Source: Euonymus europaeus (lineage: Eukaryota; Streptophyta; Magnoliopsida; Celastrales; Celastraceae). From it: a DNA stretch of 64,000 nt. Location: the NCBI GenBank assembly GCA_963580455.1, contig OY756966.1, positions 24,555,001-24,619,000 on the forward strand, given 5' to 3'. Positions within the stretch are counted from its first letter, which is position 1. Every line of letters begins with the position of its first letter. Position numbers and translations under genes: made by a program. The notes below the pieces were generated by a model. That model did no database searches. It saw only the letters and a program-made list of their open reading frames with translations, and was not told the origin of the DNA. This document shows, one piece after another, positions 22,934 to 34,064 of the stretch.

Positions 22934-25900
22934 ATGGCAGAAGTGGAAACACAGCATCCTCCGAAACCCATGATCCAAGTCTCCCCACAACCACAACCAC
23001 CAATTTCCCCCGCGACGATGGCAGCTAAAGATTCGCCTTCGATGCCTTCATGGTTCACTCCAAAAAGGTACCCAATTTTAGGGTTTGACTAGTTTTTTTT
23101 TTTTTTTTGTCTCTAATATGAAAGTTCGGATTTTTATTTTGTTGTAATTTTGAGGTGTAGACTTTTGGGTTTCTGTACAAAAAGGTCATCAGTTTAGATG
23201 GAGGAGGTTTTGATGGTAACGAATGCTAATATTGATAGTTGTTTTTAGTTCCAGAGCCAATTTGGGGTATAACTTTTGTTATTCTTCAACGCAAAGTAAT
23301 TTTGTTCAGTTTTGAGGGGCATAACTTGTGTTATTCTTTATCGCAAACTAATTTTGTTCAATTTTGAGGGGTAGAATATTGGATTTGCGGGTAAAGGTCT
23401 ATTGCTAGAGCTGGAGGATGCTATGCTATTGTCTGTTGTGTTCGTGCTTGAAATTCTTCTGCCTTTGTTGATCTCCCTTCTAAAATCAGAATTGAAATTT
23501 TGATGATATGTGCTTTGGATTGTTTTATAACAAATTTGTTGCTACATGATACTGGTTTTCTTGGACTTGCTATAATGCTAGCTTTCAACGAATTCTTCTC
23601 TGTTTACAGGCTGCTGGCTATCTTTTGTGTGATTAATTTGTTGAATTATGTGGATCGCGGAGCCATAGCAAGCAATGGGATCAATGGGAGCCGTGGCACT
23701 TGTGACGAGAAGGGAATTTGTACTTCGGGTAGTGGAATCCAGTTAAGATTCTGTCTGAAGGTTTTTATATTGAATTTATTGTATTCTCACTATTTCGATA
23801 CAAGTTTGATATCATGCTACTCTACTTACTACTTAGTGGATGGAATTTTACTTTTTGTATGTTCTGTATATGCTTGGCAATAATCTATAAGTTTGTAACT
23901 AGTTTTTTATTGATAGATACTCGTGTCATATTAAATGTTGAACCCTTGGCCTAGAGTTTAGTTTGGTTTGTTCAATATGACCTGTCACTAGTTCAAATCC
24001 TGAAAAGACTCTAAGACTGCAAAACATGTTACGCTTTCCCGAACTAGCTTCGGGAATGGGAGTTGCTTACCTTTTATCTCATGCCACATTTGACATGGGA
24101 CAAATTTTGCATCTTATATATTGTGCTTTCACTACCGGTAGTCATTTGTGGAAATTAAGATCCATTGTGCTTTCTTTGTTTGTGGAGTGTGTTAAAGGGA
24201 AACTATTATCACTCCATGATACTGCCAACTTGCTGTGTATCTAAGATTTGGCATGTCTCTGGTAGGAGATGTAGTTTTGTTTGTTGAGAAAAAGATGTGG
24301 TAAATTTTCATCTTCCAAAAGAATCTTAATATGCCCATGATTCTTTAATCGATCACGGCTGTCCTCCTTTAGATGTATGAAAAGATGTGGTGAAGTTTCA
24401 TTTTCCAAAGCAATCTCAATAGCATGCCCATGATTCTTTAATTGATCACTGCTGTACTCCTTTAGATGTGTGTTTGCTTAGTCACTGTATGCTCTCCTTT
24501 CAAATTTGAATGTCACCTTCTTGTAAAGTCTCAAGTACTCCTGTGGCCATTTCTTTTTTTCCTTGACTAAATTAAAACAGTTCAGTACTTCAGTCTCAAA
24601 GATGGTGCTTGGTTGTACTTTTAGTATTTGGATTTACATCCCCTTCCATCAAATTTCAAGTTCATTCTTGAAAACTCCTTGGCTGCATAATACATGCTTT
24701 AATGAAAACACAGCAGTAGTCTGATTTTATCATTCGAAAGTCGAAACTATGCATTTTCTTTACTTTTTATCCAGTTTGTACATTTTTTAAAGTTTCTTGG
24801 CTTCAGTCATCTGTAAAGATAATGTATCTCTGCAGGGAGGATTTTAAGTTGAACAATTTTGAAGATGGGGTTTTATCATCTGCATTTATGGTTGGACTTC
24901 TGTTGGCTTCTCCAATTTTTGCTTCCATGGCAAAAAGGTGAACATCTTGATTATCATGATTAGATACACCAGATTCAACTAAGTAGGCACTTTATAGTTG
25001 TAGAATTTTGTATATCAGTTATCTCTTGATTTTGCTTTTGTCAGTCATATAAACAAGCCTTTGTTAATATTGACTACTGAAGGCAGTATCATGTGCCATT
25101 TGTTGCTTTTTCAAGTTATTGATAATAACTAATTTTGTTTAAAAGTTTTGGTTCATCTTTGGCCTTGCAGTCATAATCCTTTTAGGCTTATTGGAGTTGG
25201 ATTATCTGTGTGGACATTTGCTACAGCTGCATGTGGTTGTTCATTCAATTTTTGGACTATTGTGATATGTCGCATGTAAGTGTACAATTCAATTCTTTCA
25301 AAGTTTTTTTAGAGTCTTATGTTCTTTGGCTGGGAAAAAAATTCTTGAATTAACCAAAAAGCTATGTGTTGTAAGCAATTTTTATATGCTACATCTTTAG
25401 TCAGAGTGTTGGTTGTATTTGTTTAGGCTTGTTGGAGTTGGTGAGGCCTCTTTTATAAGTCTTGCTGCTCCGTTTATAGATGACAATGCTCCTGTTGCTC
25501 AGGTATATTTAGTTTTACTTGTGCTGTTTATTCCAGAATCACCTGGAGTTTATATTCTCCTTTACCAATTTCATTAACCATAAAAATGCCCTTTCCATTT
25601 CCCAGAAAACGGTATGGCTTGGTGTGTTTTACATGTGCATACCAACAGGAGTTGCTTTGGGCTATGTTTATGGTGGAGTTGTAAGTTCTACATTCTTAAC
25701 TCGTTTTTTTCTTCCTTTTGATAGGAGTTTCTTCCTGTGGTTAAAATGTGCCAATGTTATTGCATTCCTTCACCAATACCTAGATATGAAGCTAATCAAA
25801 CTGTAGATAGATATGGTTGTTGGTTTGATTTTTCATTGGCAATTTGTTTTAAGTTGAATTTATGGTTGTGATGAACAACCAATGGTTTCTTTTCAGAAGA

Positions 25901-28900
25901 GTCCCCTTTCTTTTTTCAAATTTTGCTTTCATACCCATTAAAAAAAGGGGGAGGATATTTCGATTAACATTAGAAGTCACTATAAAATCTCGCTCCATTT
26001 TTAGGTTATATTCTAAATATTGTTCTGTTTTGGAAGATTATGTCAACTTGTCTGTATTTGGTTAAGAATTCGTAGCCATTAGTAACAGGATTGGATAAAC
26101 CTTGTGTTATTTGATAACATGGAGCATTGTTTAACTCAACTGCTAACATGATTCTTGAGAGATTAATGGCTAATATTTTTATTGAGTTTGCATATCTTTC
26201 AAATAACTGACCTTATATAATCGCTACAAGAATATGTATTATATAATATTCAAAGCAAAACTTTATCTTGTAATTGTGGTTTTACATGTACACACACAGA
26301 TATGTCTGAATGTGTGATGTTTATTTTTGTAAATTGGCCATCATCTGAGATGTCAAAAAACCCCATGTATAGTCCAATTTCCTTTTTTTTTTTGCATTGT
26401 AAATTAATTCTTTCATTTATTATAATGACTATTCTTGTGTCTGTTCATCTGGTTGCATTCCTCTTTAATATTCCTTTCATTTATAGTGGAACCCATTTTA
26501 ATAGTAATTTATGATGATATTGATACTTAGGTGGGGAGCCATTTCAACTGGCGCTATGCATTCTGGGCAGAAGCCATTTTGATGCTTCCATTTGCTATTT
26601 TGGGCTTTGTTGTGAAACCTTTGCAGTTAAAAGGTGCATATTTCAAGAATGCATCATGATTTTTAAAAGTCTTCAGATATTATTGCTTCATGCTACATTT
26701 TTACCCTTCTTAAACTTAAATGCAGGTTTTGCTCACGTTGAATCAAAACAACCATTAATATCAGTTGAGACCGCACCTTCTGCAACTGAAGGTGTTGCAT
26801 CATCGTCATTATTCTTATTTCTTGTAATATAAGTCTCTGGCAACTTAAGAATCATCTTTTTATTATATTGCAATTGACCTCGTCAAAAGTCATCTTAATA
26901 AGTGGTTTTCTCATTGCATTTCAGAGGTCACAAGAATAAATGGTAATGAGGCTATTCGCAGCCAGGCCTCTTGTAATTCTGACAAGTGAGTATGATTCTT
27001 GTATGTATGTTTTCTTGACACTTTAATTAACCTTGCATGCAGTAGGAATTCTTGATAATCCCTTCTGTTTTGGATGGTAGGTCAAGGATTGGGTCTTCAA
27101 TTATGAATCAGCTTTCAAGATTTTTGAAAGATATGAAAGTGCTTCTGGTTGATCCAGTTTATGTCATAAATGTTTTAGGTACTGTCTTCTCTCATCCCAT
27201 ACCTGGATATCCTTTCTTTACTCTAAAATTTTGCATATTCTATGGGTACAAATTTTAAGAATTGACTTTTTCAAATGTATCCATATGAATTTTTACTTTC
27301 ACTCATGTTGAGAATAGATTCAACCAACTTGCCAACAAGTATTTTATGGAGGGCTAGACTTTGGGGTTTAATCAGTTATTATTCGGGGAAAGAGAAGTTT
27401 ATTCTTCATAATAACTTGCTGGAATTTTCTAATGGCCCCAACACCAAACATATACTAATGAGGGGCAGAGTGCAGAGTAAAAATATGGGTGTGGAACTGT
27501 GGAAGTTCCCACCATGGGCTCTTTTTTATGTGAACAATTACCTGGATACTGTTGCTAACTTCTGTAGAGGTTAGGTTCTGTAATTATATGGTTGGCTTTT
27601 GAGAACAGCTAGGCTTGTGGGACTGTCTGGTTAAGGATGTGGAAATTAATATAACTAGCTAAATTCTTATGTCTACCTTTTCATTAGTTCTAAACTAGTT
27701 AGGCCTCATAATTAACGAAGTCTCTAATTAAAAGTTCATGAAGAAAATCAGGGTCACGTAGACAACAAACTATGAATTGCACGGTACTAATTACTTAGGA
27801 AACTATCAAGTGCTCTTCTTGAACCTGAATATCTTCTTTCTGAGAATCTGATTCTATACCATCCTCACCTTAGGAGTTAGGACTCCAACAAGGGACACTT
27901 TTGTCATAATGCCTAAAATTCATGGAAACTTTTTTTTTAACAAGTTTCTTGTTTGGCAGGGTACATATTGTACAACTTTGTCATTGGAGCATATTCATAT
28001 TGGGGGCCAAAGGCTGGTTATAATATTTATCATATGGTAATGCCACTTGCTTTAAAGTGGTTCTCTTTTTATTCCAATGTTTGCATCACATGTGTCTCTT
28101 CATATTACTGCAAGTTGTCATTTTATCCTATGCAACAAAGTTTTAGGCCCTGATTGGTGCCGCCTCCTCTTGCAGAATAATGCCGATATGATGTTTGGTG
28201 GGGTTACAGTTGTTGGTGGAATTGTGGGAACACTGGGTGGGGGTTTCGTTCTTGATCACATTAATGCTACCATCTCAAATGCTTTTAAGGTGAATATTTT
28301 TATATTACAATAATTACAAGGAATAGCCTTGTACCTAGGATAATTTAATTCCATCAATAGTATCTGTATGTTCTACTTCTAAACTAGAAGAGGATATTTA
28401 GTAGTGCTTTTTTCTTGACGATAAATTATTGTCATATATGGTATCATAATTCCCTACTCTGTTTCTGTGTCAGTTTCTCTCCGGGGTAGTATTCGTGGGT
28501 GGAATTTTTTGCTTGAGTTCTTTCTGCCTTGAGAGCTTATATGGATTCCTAGCCCTATTCTTGGTGGGTCAAATACTTGTCTTTGCCACTCAGGTAATGA
28601 TAAGTGCAAAAGTGACATTGATTTTTAGTTGTTTAGCGTAATGTTTTTGTAGTTCTTGCTGGTTGTTGCTTTTTGTTTTGCATGTTGAAATAACTACTGG
28701 ATTTCAAGTTGTTTATGAGATTTAAACCTTTTTCATCGTGAAAGTTGCTTTTCACTTTGTCCCTGGGCTTGTATTAGATCATTGTTAATTAACCATTAAG
28801 TGAACTGCTGCTAGAAATATGTTGGGGCAATTGAACGTTACTGTTAGCATAGGCCCTGGCGCAATCCTGGGCATGTGTTTTATAGTCTTGGCACTCAATG

Positions 28901-30457
28901 CATGGGGTGATATAATTGCAATAGTTTAGAGAATTCATCATGCAAGTATTATTTGTTTGCAGGCTCCAGTCAACTATGTATGTCTACATTGTGTCAAGCC
29001 AAGTTTGAGACCATTATCTATTGCTATGTCAACTGTCTCAATCCACATCTTTGGTGATGTACCTTCTGCACCACTAGTTGGGGTCTTCGAGGTGTGTCTC
29101 CAAGTTCATATCACTTATATTCCATTTTTGTTTTCTTTTGTTCTTAGTGAAGTTATTTTGCTCATGTTTGTGAATAAGTGAAGTATTCCAGGCACATATA
29201 ATAAATAAAGTTGTTGATAATTACAATTTACATGTATCATTAATGTTGTGTAATGTTTCTTTTTTATGCTGCACAAGTTGAGTGAAGTTTCAACATGCAA
29301 AAGATAGCACATCATTTTAACTGTGGGTGCAGTACTTGCGGTGCTTACAAACTGTTGCTTATCGGTATTGCGGAAGTCTTTGAGAAGCCATCTGCGTTGG
29401 TGTAAAAGGTCAAAGCAAGCAACACCCATAGGAGCCATTTGTATTTGTAAACGCTTTTTTCATAAGAATATAAAGAATAGGCCTGTCCATCCTCAGGGTA
29501 ATACGATTTCCTGTCAATAATTTGGCCAAAAGCATAAATAAAGCTTCAGGATTGAATGGACATGATACAACTAAAGAATTCAGAGGCAACGTACATTTAT
29601 AAACTTGATGTTTATGTGTTGCGTGCAAAAATTATTTCATTTTTTAGGCTGTGTCGTGGTTTTCATTTCATATGAAACACACCATTTTGTTGGATGCCTA
29701 TCCTAGTATCCTTTTCCACATTGCATGATAATTTTTATGTGCCAATAATTTAGGTGCTCTGCCACCTGTAGCAGTTTTAGCCTATTGCTCATCATTTGGC
29801 TTGAAACTGGTGTTATTATTGACTTGAATGACAATCATATGCAGGATCATGTCAATAATTGGAGACTAACTGCAATTCTTCTTACATCCATCTTCTTTCT
29901 TGCTGCCGCCATGTGGTTTGTAGGTGAGTAACAGCAACTGCCATTAAAAATTTGTAATTTTTTTTTATCGGTTGGATTATGTTATTATCACTTGCCTTGT
30001 CCAGTTGACAGCAGCCTTCCATATATTTTGCTCTTGATAAGATTTGCCTCGTAATTTTATTTATTCTGCCGTGCACAAAATGTGTCGTGAACTGTCTCAA
30101 TTTTCAACATTTTCTTAAGAATTCTTAATTTTAAATATTGAAATGATCTTAGCAGTGGGGTGGTATAGAAAAAATTAAAATTCTGTTTTTGAATCAAGAA
30201 AAGAAAAGAAGTCATGCTTATGTAAAAAGTTTTTGAATCAAGAAAAGAAAAAGAAGTCATGCTTCTGTAAAAGCTCAACTATTAAGTGATTACTAGAAGT
30301 TATAGCTTGTATTCATTTCTGGTATGCTTGGACAGGAATATTCTTGAACAGTAAAGACTTGTCTGATGAAGTTGAAGAACAACTTTCCCCGAACACAAAA
30401 GCGAACATGAAGCCATTGCTTGGAGGAGAGACTAGGGATGAGACACCGCCCGTTTAA
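22934..30457 (+). CDS. Spinster-like major facilitator superfamily transporter
   Basis: Sixteen exons join in phase to 530 residues: 22934-23067, 23610-23741, 24836-24937, 25171-25275, 25427-25502, 25606-25680, 26531-26633, 26726-26791, 26925-26985, 27081-27178, 27960-28036, 28176-28289, 28474-28593, 28963-29091, 29845-29923, 30336-30457. After a Pro/Ser-rich N-terminus comes FCVINLLNYVDRGAIASNG, the first helix with the conserved N-Y-x-D-R signature of plant Spinster proteins. FEDGVLSSAFMVGLL, VGVGEASFISLAAPFIDD and YSYWGPKAG follow, with about 12 membrane helices and a hydrophilic loop around residues 260-300. The length fits the family at about 500 residues. Animal Spns proteins export sphingosine-1-phosphate or lysophospholipids. 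The plant substrate is not settled, so the sphingolipid label is inherited. The gene follows SS5 in the same direction, as in Arabidopsis. Confidence 0.93.
23943..24079 (+). mobile_element. SINE-like copy 5, diverged (intron of Spinster-like gene)
   Basis: Keeps a B-box-like AGTTCAAATCC and the terminal GGGAATGGGAGTTGCTTAC. The middle has diverged, so membership is less sure than for copies 1-3. Confidence 0.45.
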
Positions 30458-32014
30458 ATGATGCATGGTTTTCCTACTACTATGATCTGAATGAGGTGCG
30501 AGCTATCTCACAAGCAATGCAAAGTTGATAATTTATTTGCATTCGTTTTGGATGGGAACGTGTTGGAAGCCTGGCGCTGTCAAAATTCAAAAGGTCGTTT
30601 AATCTAAACATGGAGGGGGAAATAGTTTTGAAGGTGACTGAAAGCCAGAGAGGCAAAAGTGTGTTTATGTTGGTGAATTGCTTGGATTCTGGGTCTTTTG
30701 GTTCATTTGTTGATGGCGTTAGCTCATCATCTATCATTCTGAACGCTGGAGGGTTCCTTTTTCTTTTTTAGTGCATAGCTTAGAACAGTTATGTATATAT
30801 ACATTGGTTCTAAGTTAATAAAAAGGTTTCGATTCATTGAACTTCAATTCTGAAAGCTTGAAAGTAGTTGGTATTTATATTTAAATACATGAGTCATCAC
30901 TAACTGACAGATTAGGGAGACGATTAAAGCTAGTGCCCAGCCACCATTTATAGTCCGTTTGGATCAGAGTATGTTGATAGAGTATAAGCTCTCGTAAAAC
31001 GTAAAAGCTGAGAGTATGGAGACAGGGTATAAGCTAGCTTATACTCTATCCCAAACGGAGGCTTAGTGTCGTGAAAATGTGCGGGAAAGGATAAATATGG
31101 GGAAGGCATAATTTGAACTTGAGCAAACTTACAATAACAATCGTATTGAACTCCAACATCGTGATGATGCAACGGCGAAACAGCAACACATCCAGATCTG
31201 TTGTCATAATTTGCACAGTTTAAAGCATGTGTGTAGGAAATAGGAATAGATGCCCTTTGTTCATTTGTTCTGGTCAGAATTTAGCTTCTTTGCTCGGTTA
31301 TTTATCAGCCGAACGTTTTGTTCCTCCATTATATCTGAATAGATTTTACTGGAGAGTGCGGTGGTTTGGCTTGGCTAACTTGACCAAACACCAATTATAC
31401 GAGTAAATTTCCACAGTGGAGAACTCAGTTAAAATTAGTAAAAGTTAAAAAGCCATTTTTTACCTTTTCACTTTCCCTGTAAATTATCACCCAATTCAAA
31501 CAATAGCCATTTTTGATCCATTCTCATGCATTATCTCTTTCTCCCAACAAAAAATTACCAGTGTTTTTGACATTCCCTCTAACTACACTGCACGCCATGC
31601 CATGTGCTTCTCTTCTTGATGCTGCTTGTCTTTTTTTTGTGCTAGCAGCTACAGATTCCTATGATGAAGACGACCTTCGTCTTTTTGGTAGACAGTCTTG
31701 GTACCTTCAAGGGATGTTCGTACGTCTTCTCCCCGACGCAAACATTGCAGATATTCCTGATAGCGATGACCACTAAAGGAATGTGATGAAGGAAATTAAA
31801 AGATTATTGCAGATTTGTGTAGAACAACAAGAACACAAGAACTGAAGAGACGCACAGTCGAGAGAAACACTCTATTTTCTTCAATAATAATTGTTCACTT
31901 TACTACGCATAAATCAACCAGAAGCTTAAAACATCAAAGATAAAAAGACATAATTATCCTAATAGCGCAAACACAAACGTAACCACAAAATACCAGAATA
32001 ACCCTAAAGCACAA
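30458..32014. other. Intergenic region after the Spinster-like gene
   Basis: The first part is 3' untranslated region with a likely AATAAAAAG polyadenylation signal near 30818. A miniature inverted-repeat element lies at 30957-31070. The remainder, including an 87-codon open frame at 31513-31776, shows no recognisable gene. Confidence 0.4.
30957..31070. mobile_element. Tourist-like miniature element, copy 1
   Basis: The left end TCCGTTTGGATCAGAGTAT and the reverse complement of the right end TCCGTTTGGGATAGAGTAT form an inverted repeat. The interior shares GATAGAGTATAAG and CGTAAAACGTAAAAGCTGAG with the copy at 46624. The right flank begins TTA, as expected for Harbinger-type insertions, but the left flank is ambiguous. 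Confidence 0.6.
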
Positions 32015-32690
32015 TTATCGCTCCATGGCCCATACTTGCAGCGAGCTCACTTGGCTCTTGAATCTCTTGCTTGATTTTCGCATTTCACCACCTACTCCAA
32101 TCTCTCTGTTTTATGACACTTAGCCGCCATCCACATTGATAGTTGTTAGGAATCCCACATCGGGGGATTCTTCCCCTGCCGAGTGCCTTATTATTGGGCA
32201 ATCCTCAACCTTATATTGGGCCTTTTATGGGGTTGAGTTAGGCCTCTTAACATGGTATCGGAGCATCGATTGTTGGGCTCTTTCTGCACTCTTGAGATGG
32301 GCTATGCCTGTACCCACGTGCTTTGGGCCCATTCGGAAAGACCGTAAGCCCAATAGCACGTGAGGGGGAGTGTTAGGAATTCCACATCGGGGGATTCTTC
32401 CCCTGCCGAGTGCCTTATTATTGGGCAATCCTCAACCTTATATTGGGCCTTTTATGGGGTTGAGTTAGGCCTCTTAACAATAGTAATCATGTATTCCATG
32501 AGGCACATTGAACTTGATTGTCATTTCGTAAGATAGTGGGTTGAAGATAATGTTCTGAAGCTTCGTTCTTCTGAACAACCTAGTGATTTACTTACAAAAC
32601 CAGTCATTGTGGGTCAACTTCGACATCTTCTATGCAAACTTAATGTTGTAGATTCCCACCATTGAGCTTGAGGGGAGGAAGGGGGTGGTT
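32015..32690 (+). mobile_element. Ty1/copia remnant (RNase H tail), split by a TRIM
   Basis: Before the TRIM the translation gives NYRSMAHTCSELTWL, then PPTPISLFYDT, a stop and AAIHID. After it come SNHVFHE and, after a frameshift, HIELDCHFVR, a stop and DLLTKPVIVGQLRHLLCKLN. This is the copia RNase H C-terminus (YRSMA..., CDN.AAIHI, HIEVDCHF, DLLTK). Two stops and one frameshift show decay. A purine-rich tract near 32672-32690 and following AT-rich sequence could be the polypurine tract and part of a 3' LTR. Confidence 0.82.
32144..32479 (+). mobile_element. TRIM (terminal-repeat retrotransposon in miniature), complete
   Basis: Two 109-bp direct repeats (32144-32252 and 32371-32479), each beginning TGTTAGGAAT and ending CTTAACA, differ by one base. 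The first is followed directly by TGGTATCGGAGC, a primer-binding site resembling the methionine-tRNA type. The second is preceded by GTGAGGGGGAG, a polypurine tract. Five-base target duplications ATAGT flank the element (32139-32143 and 32480-32484). At 336 bp with no coding capacity it must rely on proteins of other elements. It is inserted in the copia RNase H remnant. Confidence 0.95.
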
Positions 32691-33612
32691 GAACATATAT
32701 TAGGTCTGTATTGGCAGGAATGTTGGAGACTTTTACTATACTCTTCATTTGTTTATTCTTTATTTGTTATGGTACATGTAACTTTTATATAAGGTGACAC
32801 TGTAGAGTTTGTTTTTCTTCAATGAGATAATGAGATATTTTCTCCCAAGCTCTCTGTAAAAGCTCCCGGCTTTCTTTCTTTTTGTTCAGGAAGTTAATTT
32901 GGCTTGTGGTTTGCTTGAAGTTGTTATTTATCTCTACTTTTTCTGTGTTTTATATTCACTCGTGAAGTGAAGGTGAAGGACCCTCGACTTCTCCCCGCAA
33001 ACATATTTCAGTCAATATATATTGGCCCAAACTATATTGTTTGGTAACAACTAACAACCAGCGGCAGTTCTCTGTGAGTGTGAGTGAGCTTGGGCCTTGA
33101 GCCCAATCTCGACTTCTTTCTCCCCCAGATTTCAGTCTATTTTTACCCAACTATACTATTTTATATTGGACGGGCTGACGATCAGGAGGTGGTTCTATTT
33201 CTATATATGACTTGGCTTTGGCCTTAATCCTAATCTCGTTTGCAATCACTAATGGAATAAAATTAAAAAAACCCCAATTAATGCATTGATTCCGAATTTC
33301 CAAAATGAGATTGAAACTCCACAAAATACAATTTCAGAATCCCATTACACTCCACCATCAAAAGTGTTATTTTAAAACTCCACATGAAGTAATGGCTTTT
33401 TAATTCATATACTATTTTAGTAGTTAAACTTCATAGCACACTTCCCCTCAGGAGTTGCCCAACAAGTATTTGAAGAAAAAATTGTAAGTGACTAAACTTA
33501 TGAGGTAAAAACCAAGTTAAACTAGCTAGGCCCTGTCCTGTTCTCTGTCTGTTACCCTTAAAGCAAAGCAATGTCCACTTCAGTAGAAAGACAGTACATA
33601 TCCGAAAGAATC
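32691..33612. other. Non-coding region left of the chromovirus
   Basis: Possible copia 3' LTR remains up to about 32900. Around 32985-33180 a diverged tandem duplication of about 140 bases starts with CTCGACTTCT in both halves. No gene was recognised. Confidence 0.4.
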
Positions 33613-34025
33613 TGTCAGGAACCCTCGAAGAATTCCTTCTGTTATTCATGCAGTTATTCCACGTGGAGCTGGAATCTTGTTCAGCAAGTTATTTCACCTG
33701 CTTGCTGGAGTTTGTTGGAGTTAGTTACAATTTAGTCTACGTGGAGTCTTCTTATTGGGGAGCTAATAGCATGGCCTGTTTTGTTAATATTACTATAAAA
33801 AGAAGGTCGGTGGGGGGGATGATCACTGAGTCTTTGCGTAAGCTTCTGTATTGTTCTTTACATTTCTTAGAGAGATTTAGCCCAGCTGCGACTGGTTTGC
33901 TCTCATTCTTCTTCTTGTTCTTGTTACCCAAACTCTTCAATAAAAGCTTAGTATCTTCTTTCTTGTGACTGGTTCTATTGTGTTTGTCTATATTGAATTC
34001 TTGTTGGATACTTGAAGTTCTGACA
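33613..34025 (+). repeat. 5' LTR of the chromovirus
   Basis: Contains a TATA-like ACTATAAAAAG near 33790 and an AATAAAAG polyadenylation-like signal near 33938, which are the expected promoter and terminator elements of an LTR. Confidence 0.96.
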
Positions 34026-34028
34026 TAT

Positions 34029-34041
34029 TGGTATCGAAGCC
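34029..34041 (+). promoter_or_regulatory. Primer-binding site (tRNA-Met-like)
   Basis: TGGTATCGAAGCC begins three bases after the 5' LTR and resembles the usual TGGTATCAGAGCC complement of initiator methionine tRNA. Confidence 0.75.
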
Positions 34042-34064
34042 GATCTTTCCTGTATTTCTTCACA

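Noticed and set aside
23029..23067. Possible later start codons for the transporter within exon 1
   Set aside because: The first ATG at 22934 keeps the frame open and gives a plausible N-terminus; later starts cannot be excluded but need not be invoked.
31513..31776. 87-codon open frame between the Spinster gene and the copia remnant
   Set aside because: No known motif, no neighbours supporting a gene, and the length is within chance expectation here.
33648..33968. 106-codon open frame in the 5' LTR, repeated in part at 38668-38892
   Set aside because: It is LTR sequence read by chance and no protein similarity is apparent.
33978..34064. Upstream Met of the chromovirus frame
   Set aside because: It lies within the 5' LTR; the first Met after the primer-binding site (34065) is the sensible start.
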